64,000 bases of DNA from Tricholoma matsutake (GCA_026075535.2 AP026546.1:7316001-7380000), one strand, 5' to 3'; numbered from the stretch's first letter, positions 44,010 to 55,885 are shown. The notes: a model not told the origin generated them from the sequence alone. Translations and numbers: made by a program.

Positions 44010-45180
44010 TGATACTCAACCTGGGAAAACCACCAAAACAGCTGATGAGGCAACCAATGATATTTGCACAAGTCAGAGGAAGGGTATGAGATGTTCTGAA
44101 TGTTCGTGGTCCAACCTATGGGAAGACTACTAGTTGGTACTAGTCGTGAAGGTAGTGCTATAGGAGATGAAGGTGTTTGGTGCAGTCTGATCGAGGACAA
44201 TCAACGAGATCAATGGGGAATGATGTTTATCGTCGATGGTCGATGTGTGAATTCTGGGGACCTTTCGATAGGTTGATAGTATATGAAGGTTACAGCCCAT
44301 GGCTATGAAGTGTTGGAATGGTTACTAGTGCTAATGATAAGAGGATTGAAGGAAGATTGAGGATGACGATGGTTGCAGAGGTTTCTTGTTGATTGAGAAA
44401 ACTTGTAGAAGCTTATATTGTTTTAGAGAATAGATCAGATGCTTAGAACTGTATACGAGATGATAGGTGAAGATGATTTCTTGTTGATACTACAGAGTTT
44501 TATATGTTTTAAAGAAACTCCCTAAAATGGTATGAGAAACATGTGTAGAACATGAGGCAAAAGATATGAGTTAAGGCACGAGGCCAAAAAGGAGACTGGA
44601 ATCCAAACAAGAAAGAGATATATCATATGATGAAAGAGTAATAAAGGGTATAGAACTGAAAAGGGACTGTCCTTTGTGTATAAACCATGCTAAGTCTCGC
44701 AATAATTTGTCCAGTGGGTTCTGTATGCAATAGGGACTTGGAACAAGGCTGACCTACTATCAGCAGGTTTGAGCACGAGTTGGAATACTTCCTGGCGCAT
44801 GGTATTCCACCATATAGATAACAAATGCGGTGCCCGATGTCGCTCGTAGTCTCTCGATATCGATCAATAATGCTTGACGATGTTTGACAACAGTTGACAA
44901 TGTTTGATCGCGGTCGCGGCTGTTCAAAGTTTGATTGGGGATGTTCAATGGTTGTTTAGAGGGATCTTAGGGCATTTCAAGGTAGTCCTAAAGTTGTGTG
45001 ATGTGGTTTCTAAGTACGATCGACGTTGCTGGTGATGTTTTGACATGGTCGATACAATATTGCACTCAGTAGACTTGGTCGGGAATGGTCATGCTGCTTC
45101 TGGGACCTCGTGGGAGTTAGCCAATGTGATTAGAATGTGGTTGAAATGGTGAATTGGCCTTTGAGCCGAGGAGACAACCT
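44010..45180. mobile_element. Unidentified insertion in the transposase gene
   Basis: Transposase-like coding stops after FSLFKNKQFKN and resumes with PTPPDENYKYVNYKYRN at about 45200. The roughly 1.1 kb between has no long frame and no recognised motif. It is richer in CpG in its 44840-45120 part. No clear ends or target duplication found, so it may be a solo LTR, a MITE or a large intron. Confidence 0.4.
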
Positions 45181-48100
45181 ATCAATGCATTTCAAAAACC
45201 TACTCCACCGGACGAGAATTATAAATATGTCAATTACAAATACCGTAACAAATCCCTTGCAGTACTCTATGGATGCAATGCAGTGTGGATTTGCATCCTA
45301 TCATTGAAGCTGCTGTAAGTTAATGAACATACTTGTCATTGATACCATCATTGTTGACATACTGCTTGCAGGGGGTTGAGGAAACACCACTGTTGAAGTA
45401 TACCCAAGGAGTGTTGGCAGGTAAGTATAAAGGGGACAATCTTTTCGCATCAGTCTTACAGGCAATGGTCCTCAAACGTGACAAGCAAGAGAGAGGTGTT
45501 GGAATGCAGAACTTCCAATACATGCCTGATCTCATCGAGTTTGCACATATCATACACACTCACAGCCCCAAAGCATACAAATTTCTCAGAGACCACTTAC
45601 CGTTAATGGATTCGCAAACCATAAAGTATGTTTGATGTCTGATATGCATTCATGCGCTAACATGGATGTATCAGGCTTCAAAGAGCTCATCTTCCTCAGT
45701 TCCCCATTGGAATCACAGAGCGAACATTTCAGCTGGTGGAGGAGCATCTGAAGTTGCTCGAGTATAATGGTCCTGTTGCTTTAAGCTGTGATGACATGAA
45801 ACTCTTGGCTGTATTGCGTCCATACTATGACTGAGAACTCGATGGTTATTATGTGATAGGACATATTGGTGAACCCTATTGCATTGCTGATGTGGATGCT
45901 TTTTGGGAAGTTGCTGAGAGTGGCATTCTCGAGAAAGTGACCAAAGTATAGATCACCACTACATCTGGTATATTAAGTAAACTGACCATCTACAAATTCT
46001 TCAGCTCCGCCTGTGGTGTCTTCAAGTTCCTCTACCCAAAGTCACACCTCTGATTGTTGCCACCATGGGGATATCCAATAAGCTTTCTGTGGAAGAGCTC
46101 TTCCCATACCTTTGGCGCATCATCAATGGTCTGCTTGATTGACACATTCAAAGTACTTCGTATGCTGCTGATGGAAGTGGTGTTAAGCATGGCGTCCAGT
46201 GTTTGCTTGAAGAGAAGGCAGTTAAAACATTGACAACTAAGATCAAACACCCTGGGAAAGCCTCCTCATTGATATTCCCTTCTTTGGTACATCTCTGTTG
46301 TTGACTCCAATTGCAAACCTCCAGGATTCCAAGCATCTGCTGAAGACATTCCGAAACAATCTTTTCTCTGGAGCCCATCTTCTCATGTTCCCTAATGGAG
46401 TCACTATGTTTAGTCAAGTATGCGAGATGGCATTTCAAGACAACTCTCCCCTTTACTGTCGAGACGTTGAGAAGCTGGATTGTCAAGATGATAATGCTGT
46501 GACTCAGCTGTTCTGTGGAGATACCCTTCAGTGGCTGAAGGATAACTGCCCTGGCCATTACAGTCTTATCATGTATCTCTTTGTTTTTGGAGAACTCATT
46601 GATGCTTATCGAAGCTTGATTACTGAACATGTTCAAATAGTACTTTGTGCACAATTCTTTTTGGAAATGTGGCAGAAGTTTCTTGCAGTAGCAGGATATT
46701 CAAAGCCAAAACATTATGTCTCCCAGCAGTGTGCCGACATTGTGGACATTCTCATCAAGGGCCTTCTCAAACTGGTCGTCATTTATCATGATCACATCAA
46801 AGGCAGTCTGCCTCTGTTTCCCTGGCTTCTCACAACAGAGGTTGTTGAGCATGTCTTTGGACTCTGTCGACAAATCATCGAGGACTTCATGGAGAAGGAG
46901 TTTATGGATATGGTTTCCAAGCTGTTTATCAGGCTGCGGCAAGCAATATTCTCATCCCGAGTAGCTGATGGGAAGGCACGTGCTAGTGGATACAATCACA
47001 CATACATGGATATGCATGGAATCAATCTCTCTGCGCTTTCATCCTATCCAAGTAATGAGGCTATGAATGAAGCTGCAACTCGAGCCTATGGTGAGGCTGA
47101 GTCCCTTTTTGATTTGCTAGGTGTCTCAGCCATGGAACTGCAGTCACCATCAGCCACTGCACTTCCCAGTATAAATAGTTGGTTCCAAGATGAAGACAAT
47201 CCCTCTGACTTGGTATCAGAACACGAGGATGATGATCTTCTCTGTGACCAAGAAGACGAAGCAGCTGAAGACTATCAGTCACTCCTCGACATTCTTGAGA
47301 ACATGAACCTCAAGACCTCATGAGAGAATGAGAGATTGAACGGATACCAGTATGCTCAGATTGCATTGTCAGTGGACGATCAGATGAAGATGTAAGTGCC
47401 CTACTGCTTACTTGTGTGCAAATGTAGGCTGATTACAATCTTACAGATCACAGTTACCTGAACTCGACAGAGATGCATATGTTGAAGCATTATCAGATGA
47501 TGCTGCATATATTGCTCGTACTCTTGAGTCCATACCAGCTCCAAATACCAACCAGTCTTGCAATCCTCTCCAGTCAGCGCTACTTGATATTTCATCTGTG
47601 GAGTTGGTCAACTTGTTGAACTTTGCTTTGTGCATCAAACAAAGCAGGCTGCTTCTGGAGTGTGCAAAACTGTTGGCCCACAACATTCAGAAAAGCAGGC
47701 TCTTGTTCAAGAACTGGAAGCAATCGTCAAGGAGCAAGCGGAGATTGGGCCTGGGACTGGGGTTAAGAGAGCAATACACTGGACAGGTAGGAGTCTAGCT
47801 GCTGGAGGACAAGATGGAAATGTGGACAGTGAAACTGCTGTTGTACCGGCTGCAGGAAACTCTGCAAATGTGGCAGCAGCAGCTACAGCATCAGCTGGTA
47901 TTGTGAGTCACTTAAACTGCTTACGTTGTATCCGGGCCCAGACGGATCATGTTGACATTGAATCATTTAGACTCTCAAACATCAAAAAGATGCTTCTAAG
48001 AAGTTCCAACTACCTGTTGAACTCAGTGATGCTCGCATAAGCAATGTCGGCCCACTATGCACTGTAGATGGAAGCCACAAGTGTAGGTTCATATGGTTTT

Positions 48101-48562
48101 GTATTCATCAATAAACAAGTCATGCTTGGAAAATTTTGATAATTGTTAGACTCTTCTACTAGTACTCACCAGATCCCAACAGTGTTGGCCATCTATGCAA
48201 AATCTGGTGGGAAAGCTGGGGAGCAGTGCTGGGTATCTGACTCATCAAATATCGCTGTTGTTTCCAACATTCCTATTCAACTTTTTGATCACATTCTTGG
48301 GGTGCAATTCTGTGCAATTCCTGGTGGGCAAACATTGCATGTCAAGAGGTTTTGTTTGCTGCCTTCCACTGCCTTCTTGTGTACCCTTGAAGTTGCACCT
48401 TCTCAGACTGAAAGCAGACTGAAGATCTCACCTCAGGATGGGACACTCTTTCATAACTTGAGGGATAACTCTGCTCAGATACTCAAGGCAGTTACCTCTT
48501 TAGCAGGTAGAACAAAAAAGTCTCAGGTGCCCAACAATATCCACGAGGAGCTTGAAGATTGA

Positions 48563-48830
48563 TATTCATCATTAGTCACAGTTTAAACATACAACTATTC
48601 ATATTCTGACTGTAGTAAACACCTAGTTACTTAGTCTAGCTGTACATAGCTTAATTTGCTGTGCAGCAAAGAGATTTCAGGGATTTTCGCATAGGCCTGA
48701 GGTATAGTGCAGATAAAAATCGACATATTTGTGGGCCAGAGCCAATTTCCAGATAAAAACTGCCAAAATCTGTGTGGATAAAAATCAGGACGATCTGGAT
48801 CATGGATTTGGCAGAGCTTTCATGGGTCCT
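48563..48830 (+). repeat. Right subterminal region and terminal inverted repeat of the giant
   Basis: Noncoding. Three GCAGATAAAAAT-like motifs (about 48710, 48750, 48773) in the same orientation as on the left, then the terminal repeat (48797-48830) ending GGGTCCT, followed by acacacac. Confidence 0.8.
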
Positions 48831-48838
48831 ACACACAC

Positions 48839-49460
48839 TTCTCTGGTTTCAAAAATAGATCATTCTCCACTAACCTCCATAGCACCTCCTGCACTATCGC
48901 CTCATAATTTTTTTTATCCTCCGTGAATATCAGAATGTTGTCAATAAATATTATTACCATGCCTTTGTCTATTACGTCCTTGAAAATGTTGTTCATCATA
49001 TTTTGGAAGGTTGGGGGACTATTAGTCATCCTGAAAAACATGACAAGCAGCTCAAAGGATCCTCAATGCATGGCAAATGCAGCCTTCCACTCATCTCCTT
49101 TCTTTATTCATACATTGTTGTATCCCCATTGTAAGTCCAATTTTGTAAAGACCTTGGCTTTTCCCACCTTGTCAATTATTTCTGAGATCAACAGCAGGGG
49201 GTACACATTCTTCACTGTCCACTCATTCAGATACCTATAATCTGTACACATCCTCTTCCTCTGATCTTTCTTTGGCACAAAGAATATTGGTGACATCTGT
49301 GGTGATTTTGAAGGTCATATGTATCCTTTGCGCAATTGCTCATTTAGGAACACAACAACTTCTTCTTGTTCCATCAGAGATAATGGATATACCTTCGACT
49401 TCTTCAGCACAAACCCTGGCTTCATCTTGATCACATGATCCCATGGCTTCCGCACCAGCA
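48839..49460 (-). pseudogene. RT fingers and palm of element B
   Basis: Minus strand: [46 protein letters not shown] (49108-49296), then FFRMTNSPPTFQNMMNN and FIDNILIFT (48829-49041). The polymerase box is FIDN, so the second Asp is lost. The frame is cut by the giant transposon right after FLKPEKCV. Confidence 0.87.
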
Positions 49461-49461
49461 T

Positions 49462-50307
49462 TCACTCAGACTCCTTCTTCTGGAACACTGACAGATATTC
49501 ATGATACACTTTTGGTACCCACTCCTCCACTGGCTTCTCCACCTTCACAATATTCTTGTCCCATGACTGTCCTCCACAAATTGCTCTAAAGGTTTGCTTC
49601 TGCTCTTCTTTCTCAATCATGATCAGAGCTTCTCCATTTGGCATTTCCTCATCCTCCACTTCCTCTATTGTAACAGAATACTTCCTCGGACATTCTTTCT
49701 CTCTCTTTTTCCTTTTTTCCTTCTTCATCTTCCTCCAATACACATTACATTCCTTAGGACAATGAGTCATGTGTACTTTCCCAGTTTTCCAATCAATTTC
49801 AGGATTATGCTTCCATAACCATGGACATCCTATTGTTAGATTGGTTTTCCCAAGATTGCACACTTCAAATATGGCTTGTTCCTGATGCTTCTGATACTTT
49901 AGTACCATGGTCACCTCCTCCTTGATAGTTCCTCCATGATTGACTGTTCCGTCAATATTGTACACCATTATAGGTTGTGACAGCTTGCATGTGCTAATAC
50001 TGTTTCTGGTAATTAAGGACCAATTAATGAATAATCCTGTAGCACCGCTATCAAGCAACACTTCCACATCAATCACTGCATGTGTGTCCACTGTCTTCAA
50101 TCCCACAGTCAAGGTAATTTCAGGTTCTATTCGCGCAGAGTGAATAAACAATTTAGGGGTTTTCGGAAATAGTGCTTGGCAATTTTCTTTGTCACATGAT
50201 TCGCAACAGTTGTACTCCTCCTCGATTTCCTGTTCTGATTTACTCTGGGTTTCCTCAGATACTAATACATTGTAACAGTTCTGGGTCACCAATAAGGAAA
50301 CCTTCAC
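49462..50307 (-). pseudogene. Protease and linker of element B
   Basis: Minus strand 281-codon frame: CESCDKENC, protease motif LLDSGATGLFINWSL (about 50040), LTIGCPWLWKHNPEID, a Lys/Glu-rich linker, and AICGGQSWDKNIVKVEKPVEEW up to QKKESE. The frame ends at a stop where element A reads QMPVWKPWDHAI. Confidence 0.87.
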
Positions 50308-51401
50308 TGGGACTCTTCCACAAAATTCTTCTGCCTGTCTTCCTCCAGCTTCACTTCCTCAATTGTAGCTCCCCTAATCTTTCTTTTCTGCCTACAATTC
50401 CTAGCGATATGTCCTAACTGCCCACAGTTAAAACATTTAAGTGGGGCTCGTCTCCCCACTTGATCAACCTCCATTGCCTCTGCTGGTGCTGCTGACTCCA
50501 TAACTATAGGTGTCACTGCCATGGCTGGTGGCTGTGCCCTCGGAGTTTGTGCCTGAGGCACCTTTCCTTTCTCGGACTTTCCTCCTGATGGCTTTCCAAA
50601 TTTGCTACTTCTGTACATCAACTTTGACTCTGCCTGTTCCTGCCGATATTGCTGATCAAGGTGCATCACCCAATTATATCACTCGTCCAACTTCTCTGGC
50701 ATAGAAGGTAGTCAGTAGATAGACTTGAATAAAGAGGGATTTAATCCTGCTTTCAAAAACTCTACCAATGCGGCTTCTCCCATATCCATTTGGAAAGCTT
50801 CTGCTTTGAACTGCAAAATAAATTCATCTGCCATTAGGGAACCTTGGCGCATGGTTTTTAATTTGGCATTGGCTGTTGCCTTTGGATTAGGGTCTCCAAA
50901 CTGTGCCTCCAATCTCTCCAGAAATTCCCTGAAGGTTGCAAATGGTTTATTTCCTGTGGCAATTTGATTGATAGCCTTGTTTCTCCAGAACTGTGCTTTC
51001 CCCCCCTGAATGTATGAGAGAGCAAACATAATCCTAGACTCAGCTGTATGAAACTCTGGCTTCCTCCCTTGGATGTACAATACTATAGGGCTGATGAAGG
51101 ATTTTGTATTCTCCATGGTACCATCAAAGATTTGTGGGGGTGTGTACTTAGGTAAGCATGCTTTTCCATTTCCAGATTTCTCTGCTGTCTCATCCCCCTG
51201 CAACATCCACTCCACCATGTCCACCATCTCATCATCTCTTTCTACTGTCATCTCTGGCTGTACTTCTGCTTGTCTGGGTTGTGATGCTGCCAACACCGAC
51301 ACTAATTGCAACATTTGCACTGTAAGCACATCAATCTTCACCTCTAGCACTGGTGTGAGAACAGGATTAGGACCAGGATTAGAAGTTGAGGGTTTGGACA
51401 T
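50304..51401 (-). pseudogene. Gag of element B
   Basis: ATG at 51401 (MSKPSTSNPGPNP). No early stop: the codon that is TAA in element A is CAA here. The capsid-like frame runs to 50712, a short break follows, and the C-terminal half (50304-50669) ends with the CCHC knuckle CFNCGQLGHIARNC, which is better preserved than in A. Confidence 0.88.
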
Positions 51402-51749
51402 AATGGGTAGATCTGTGATGAATCACTTCTTCAGCTAGGGTGCCTGATCTTGGAGTTATCACTGAATTCAGCTTGTAACTAAAATAGTCATCCAAATAGA
51501 GTAATGTAAATTGTAACTAAACCAGATCCAATCAGTTGTCTGGTTGCAGCTGTCCTAATTATGAGTGCTGCCTCTCAATCACTGGCGGTCACAATGTAAG
51601 GTGAGGCCTGGCATCGGCTTACAAAAGAGAAGTATATACAAGTACTTCCAGCTCATGCTGAAAGGATGAGTAATTGGATGTGTTGCAGTGAAACAATGAC
51701 ATATGCGCAAGTAAGAGAAGGCACACTGATATTGGAAGTTGTGTTCTTC
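51402..51749 (-). promoter_or_regulatory. 5' untranslated region and self-primer site of element B
   Basis: Leader between the LTR and gag. The primer site AGAACACAACT on the minus strand (51737-51747) lies 2 nt from the LTR end and is exactly complementary to AGTTGTGTTCT in the LTR. Confidence 0.6.
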
Positions 51750-51761
51750 TGTTAGGGCAAC

Positions 51762-52329
51762 TGTAAGGGGAACACCTTACAAGCCCCTACAATGGTTGGT
51801 GCACATTTGCAAATGTTTCTGCACACCCACAAATGTTCGCACAACGAGGCGCCTTTTGCGCAAACCATCTACAAACATTCCGATATGTCAATCCATCAGC
51901 CGCTATTGTACTCTCACCATTCTCACAGTCAATACCCCTGTGCAAACCATTGTCGCAGTTTGCGCCTTTGCACAAACCAGTTGTGCAATCATTGTGCCTG
52001 CGGAAATGATTGAGGATGTCTTCGCATGCCCATTACCAATCATGGCCTGATGCAGATGCTATCACTGATTGATGGCCATCTCCCCAAATGGGAACACGAC
52101 CCTGGATCTGAATTAGTGCTAGGATGGAAGGGGCTCCAAGTATTTTAGAATGTCGCATGCCTTCCATATATATACTTTGGCCTTGCACCAGACTCCTTAG
52201 AGTTTTCTCTTTGGTTTTCTCTTGCAAGGTATGGGTCTTTTCCTTGTTCAATAGTTATTGAATCTAAACTTTGGTTTTCCCTTGCAAGTATTGAGTTCTT
52301 AGGACTCTGATTGTAAGGTTGCCCTTACA
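51762..52329 (+). repeat. 5' LTR of element C
   Basis: 568 bp. TATATATA at about 52166-52173 lies about 30 nt before AGAGTTTTCT (52199-52208), the presumed transcript start. It has roughly 40 bp not present in the 3' LTR, around GCAAACCATTGTCGCAG. Confidence 0.92.
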
Positions 52330-52331
52330 GA

Positions 52332-52341
52332 AGAAAACTCT
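52332..52341 (+). promoter_or_regulatory. Putative self-priming site of element C
   Basis: AGAAAACTCT begins 2 nt after the LTR and is the exact complement of 52199-52208, downstream of a TATA box. Confidence 0.6.
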
Positions 52342-52496
52342 CTCTTTAGTGGACTGAAGGTAGTAGGTTACCACAGCCAGTGACTCAGTTTATGAAAATT
52401 TCACACATTTTTGTGCCTGCTTTGCAACTTTGGAGAGCTTTGCTATCATCCCTCCACTTGACTCTTCCACCCCTTTACACAACTACCAACCTTCCC

Positions 52497-53620
52497 ATGG
52501 AGATGGACAATGAGGACCACCTCCAGCGCATCGAAGCAAGCATTGCAGGCCTTGTACAGACTATGGCGATATTTGTGCAATGAGAGGCAGACTGCAAAGA
52601 GCCACAGGTGCTTCCGAGCATCTCCAACCCCACAGACATAGAGTCTCCTGGCCCAGTAGTTCACAAAATCCATCATGAAACATCGTCGTGAGATTACCAC
52701 CCCAAGCCTGCAAACCCCACAGACTTTTTGGGTGATCATTCACAAGGATGAGCATTCCTGAATTCGTGTGCACTCTATTTTGCCCTTACTCCTCATCAAT
52801 TTGTGGATGAGCATGCGCAGGTTATGTGGGCCCTCTCATTCATGAAGGGTGGATGAGCCACATGGTTTGTGGATCATCTCATGTGCAACTACTAACTAAG
52901 TGGAAGACTCCCCTACACCTTCTACTCTGATTTTGCAGATGAATTCACAAATGAGTTCTGTCCAAAGAACAAGATCCAATCTTCATGGACCGAGCTCGAG
53001 ACTGTGAAGTACTTCCAAGGTACACGAACCGTTGATGACTTTTGTGAACTGGTAGAGCAAGTGCAGTACTTCGAGGGCTCACATATCATCCTCAAATTCC
53101 AACAAGGTCTAAACACGAAGATCCAAGACCATGTCGCCTGTCTCACCACCGGATGACCTTTGGATAACACCCCAAGCAGTGGTACAATGCCGCTATTGTG
53201 TGCGACAAAAATCACATTGCAAATGAGGCTTTTTGCATGTCTTCGCGAATGGCCTCACGATCCAAAACCAGCTTGCAGCCGGGGAACATGTTCTGCAAGC
53301 TCGTTCCCACCATGGCGCGGCCCCTCCCCCCAATTTTGCACACAACCACCCCATCACAATACACACCTTCAGTGCAAAGTGTCTCTGCACCCACTAAACC
53401 AAAGGACGGATCTGCGCTCATCTGCTTTCATTGCAGAGAACCTGGTCATGCACGACATGAATGCCCAAGACAGTTGACATTCGGTACATGGATGGCAAAG
53501 AGCGACAGGATTTTGCACAGGAGGAATTTGCAGCACTGGATGTGAATGACACAAATGAGAGGAACAAGGAGCCTGTTGTAGAAGTAAAGGAGGATTTTTG
53601 CAGCGACAATGAGTGAGCAG
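52497..53620 (+). pseudogene. Gag of element C
   Basis: ATG at 52497 (MEMDNEDHLQRIEAS). Capsid-like text similar to element D (AFLNSCALYFAL, FADEFTNEFCPKN, ILKFQQGLNTKIQD) is broken by at least five stops. The CCHC knuckle CFHCREPGHARHEC lies at about 53422-53463. Confidence 0.82.
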
Positions 53621-53699
53621 TATGCCACCATTGTCTGCAAAAAATTGTTTTGCAGTGTTGTCAGTAGATGAAGTGTACGAATCAAATTCTATTTCATCG

Positions 53700-54605
53700 A
53701 CCGATCTCTCTGTGAATGATGCGCAAGCTGTACTAACCCCTCCCTATCCTTGTTTGCATTTTTGTAAGCGCCCTAAATGGGAGAAATGACTCCCCAACCA
53801 CTATGTCGTAGTGGTGACCCCAAGCCCCCACTCATTTGAGCTTGAAGTATCGCTGCAAACCACTGATACCAGCGCTGTGCACATGACCAAGGCACTACTT
53901 GATTGTGGCACCACTGGCCTTTTTGTCAGTTCCGATTTCATTGCGCAAAATCACCTCGCAACAAAAGTGCTCAGCCGACCCATCCCTGTGTTCAATGTCG
54001 ATGGCTCAGCAAACAAAGCAGGCAATATCTTGGAAGTTGTAGAGGTCCTACTATGATTTCATGACCACTCTGAACGTGCAACATTTGTGGTGACTGGCAT
54101 CGGCAAGCAAGATGTTATTCTTGGGCTCACCTGGCTCCATGAGCATAATCCTGAGGTGGACTGGCAGACTAATGAGGTCAAAATGAGTTGATGCCTGAAT
54201 CGCTGCCGCACCTGTCAGAATGAGACAAACAAAGAGCACAAAAGCACTTTTCGGGAAATTGCTAGCATTCATACCTGTCATGCAGGTCCCATGCCTACCC
54301 CTGACATTGAGATGGAGGACATCCTGGACCTTCTGCAACTGGTGAATGATGATAACCATGACAAAGACCATGACAAATGGCCCCTTTCGAGCAAAAACTC
54401 AGTCAAAGAGGGAGATTGCATCTTTGTCGCTACCATTCCCTGCAAAGCGGAATTTGTTTGTGCCACGTCTAACATTTCACAACAGCTAGCAGAGGCCTTC
54501 CATAAGAATGCACAACCAAAGTCCTTTCATGAATCCATCCCTGCACACTTCTATGAGTTTGAGGACCTATTTGCAAAGTCTTCGTTTGACTGCTTGCCTG
54601 ACTGA
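53700..54605 (+). pseudogene. Protease of element C
   Basis: Motif LLDCGTTGLFVSS (about 53899-53937), where the usual DSG(A/T) has become DCGT, so activity is doubtful. Later blocks: PIPVFNVDGSANKAGN, a stop at 54054, then an acidic linker, CATSNISQQLAEAFHKNA and FEDLFAKSSFDCLPD up to a stop. Confidence 0.8.
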
Positions 54606-55320
54606 AAGGTATGGGATCATGCGATCAAACTCATCCCTGGTGCAAAAGCTGCTAGCTGCAAGGTCTACCCCCTCATGCCCAACAAACAGGCCGAGATGGA
54701 TGAATTTATCCAGGAGAACCTAGCCACTGGCCGCATTTGCCCCTCAAAGTTGCCGATGGCATCCCCCGTCTTCTTTATCAAGAAGAGGGATGGATCCCTC
54801 TGGCTTGTACAAGATTATCGCACTCTCAATGCCCTCACAATCAAAAACCGATATCTGCTACCACTGATTTCGGAACTGGTAAATCAACTACGAGGTGCAA
54901 AATACTTTACAAAACTCGATGTGCGATGGGGGTACAACAATGTGTGCATGAAAAGGGGCAACGGATGGAAAGCCGCTTTTCACACAAATTGCAGGCTTTT
55001 CAAACCCTTGGTGATGTTTTTCAGACTCACAAACTCCCCTTCCACATTCCAAACAATGATGGACAACATTTTTCAGGATCTCATTATGGAAGGAGTGGTC
55101 TGTGTCTACCTGGATGGCATCCTCATCTTTACAAAATCGATCGACAAACATCGGCACATTATGTGCCTTGTCCTGGAGCACCTTCGTGTGCACAAGTTGT
55201 TTCTGCGACATGACAAGTGTGAGTTCGAGCAAACAACGATTGAGTACCTTGGACTCATCATATCCGAGGGTGAAATTTGGGAGTCACTGAATGGACCACC
55301 CCCACAACGTGCAAGGAGGT
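54606..55320 (+). pseudogene. Reverse transcriptase of element C (catalytic Asp to Gly)
   Basis: Blocks MASPVFFIKKRDGSLWLVQDY, YFTKLDVRWGYNNV, LVMFFRLTNSPSTFQTMMD and YLDGILIFT (about 55107-55133): the second Asp of the YxDD box is Gly, so this RT cannot polymerise. The frame shifts near 55285. Confidence 0.88.
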
Positions 55321-55885
55321 ACCGTCATTCCTAGGGTTTGCAAATTTCTATCGGTGCTTCATCGAAGACTTTTTCCATCATGTGAAACCCCTCTTTGAAC
55401 TCACAAAGAAGGAGTGCAAATGGGAATGGGGACCTTCGGAACAAGGCCCCTTTGATGAAATCAAGAATCGGGTCACATCCTCCCCTATTCTCCATTTCGC
55501 TGATGATGCCAAAGCATTTCACATCGAGGCGGACAGCTTGGACTATGCGACCAGCTCAGTGCTGTCACAGCAATCGGCTGATGATCTCAAATGGCACCCT
55601 ATCATGTTCTACTCAAAATTGCTCAATGCGGTCAAACAACATTATGAGATCCACAACAAGGAGATGCTAGCAGTGATGAGATCATTAGAGGAATGGAGGC
55701 ATTTCCTTGAAGGTGTGCAGCACAAGGTAGAGATCTGGACTGTCCACAAAAATCTGGAGTACTTCATGACCACAAAAAAGCTAAATCGCAGACAAGCTCG
55801 CTGGTTGCTCTATCTCTTGTGGTTCGACTTTGTCATGCACCACTGTCCTGGAAAGAGTATGGGTAAATGCAATGCACTTTTGTGA
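55277..55885 (+). pseudogene. RNase H of element C
   Basis: Start SFLGFANFYRCFI, then IEADSLDYATSSVLSQQS, NKEMLAVMRSLEEWRHFLEG and WTVHKNLEYF, where the usual WTDH catalytic Asp is Val. Stop at 55883 after KCNALL. Confidence 0.85.

Larger units (their letters stand above)
37510..48562 (+). pseudogene. P/THAP9-like DDE transposase gene of the giant element, split by a LINE
   Basis: Coding at about 37510-37864 and 43209-48562. N-terminal coiled stretch (LREENARLSHFRSKIL) and a zinc-finger-like region: Cys in HFKCGK, then NFMMHIANC (about 43491-43568). Core: GVLAGKYKGD, EERGVGMQ-type block, GPVALSCDDMKLL (first Asp, about 45785), VPLPKVTPLIVATMG, SYAADGSG (second Asp, about 46163), DSKHLLKTFRNN (like the P-family HL-K-RNN box) and TTEVVEHVFGLCR (Glu, about 46840). 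C-terminal SNIPIQLFDHILGVQF and LLPSTAFLCTLEVAP (48240-48390), stop at 48560-48562. Several introns keep GT/AG. Stops (45832, 46139) and frameshifts inactivate it. The order and boxes resemble P/THAP9 transposases; this is my inference, and the family may be a separate lineage. Confidence 0.7.
27939..48830 (+). mobile_element. Giant P-like DNA transposon carrying Ulp1 protease and DDE transposase
   Basis: 20,892 bp between exact 8-bp duplications acacacac (27931-27938 and 48831-48838) that interrupt the RT of Gypsy B. The termini match as inverted repeats: left AGGACCCCTGAAA..TCTGCCAAATCC, right complement AGGACCCATGAAA..TCTGCCAAATCC, about 28 of 34 positions. Cargo on the plus strand: a Ulp1-like protease gene (28332-37470) and a transposase gene (about 37510-48562). 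Later insertions: a hAT element with Gypsy D inside (28961-36784), a LINE (37865-43208), and a roughly 1.1-kb unidentified insertion (about 44010-45180). Without them the element would be about 6.6 kb. An 8-bp duplication fits P or hAT; the transposase layout favours P. Confidence 0.88.

Noticed and set aside
27939..48830. Giant element as a Helitron or a KDZ transposon
   Set aside because: It has terminal inverted repeats and an 8-bp duplication (Helitrons have neither), and the transposase lacks the features I associate with KDZ transposases.
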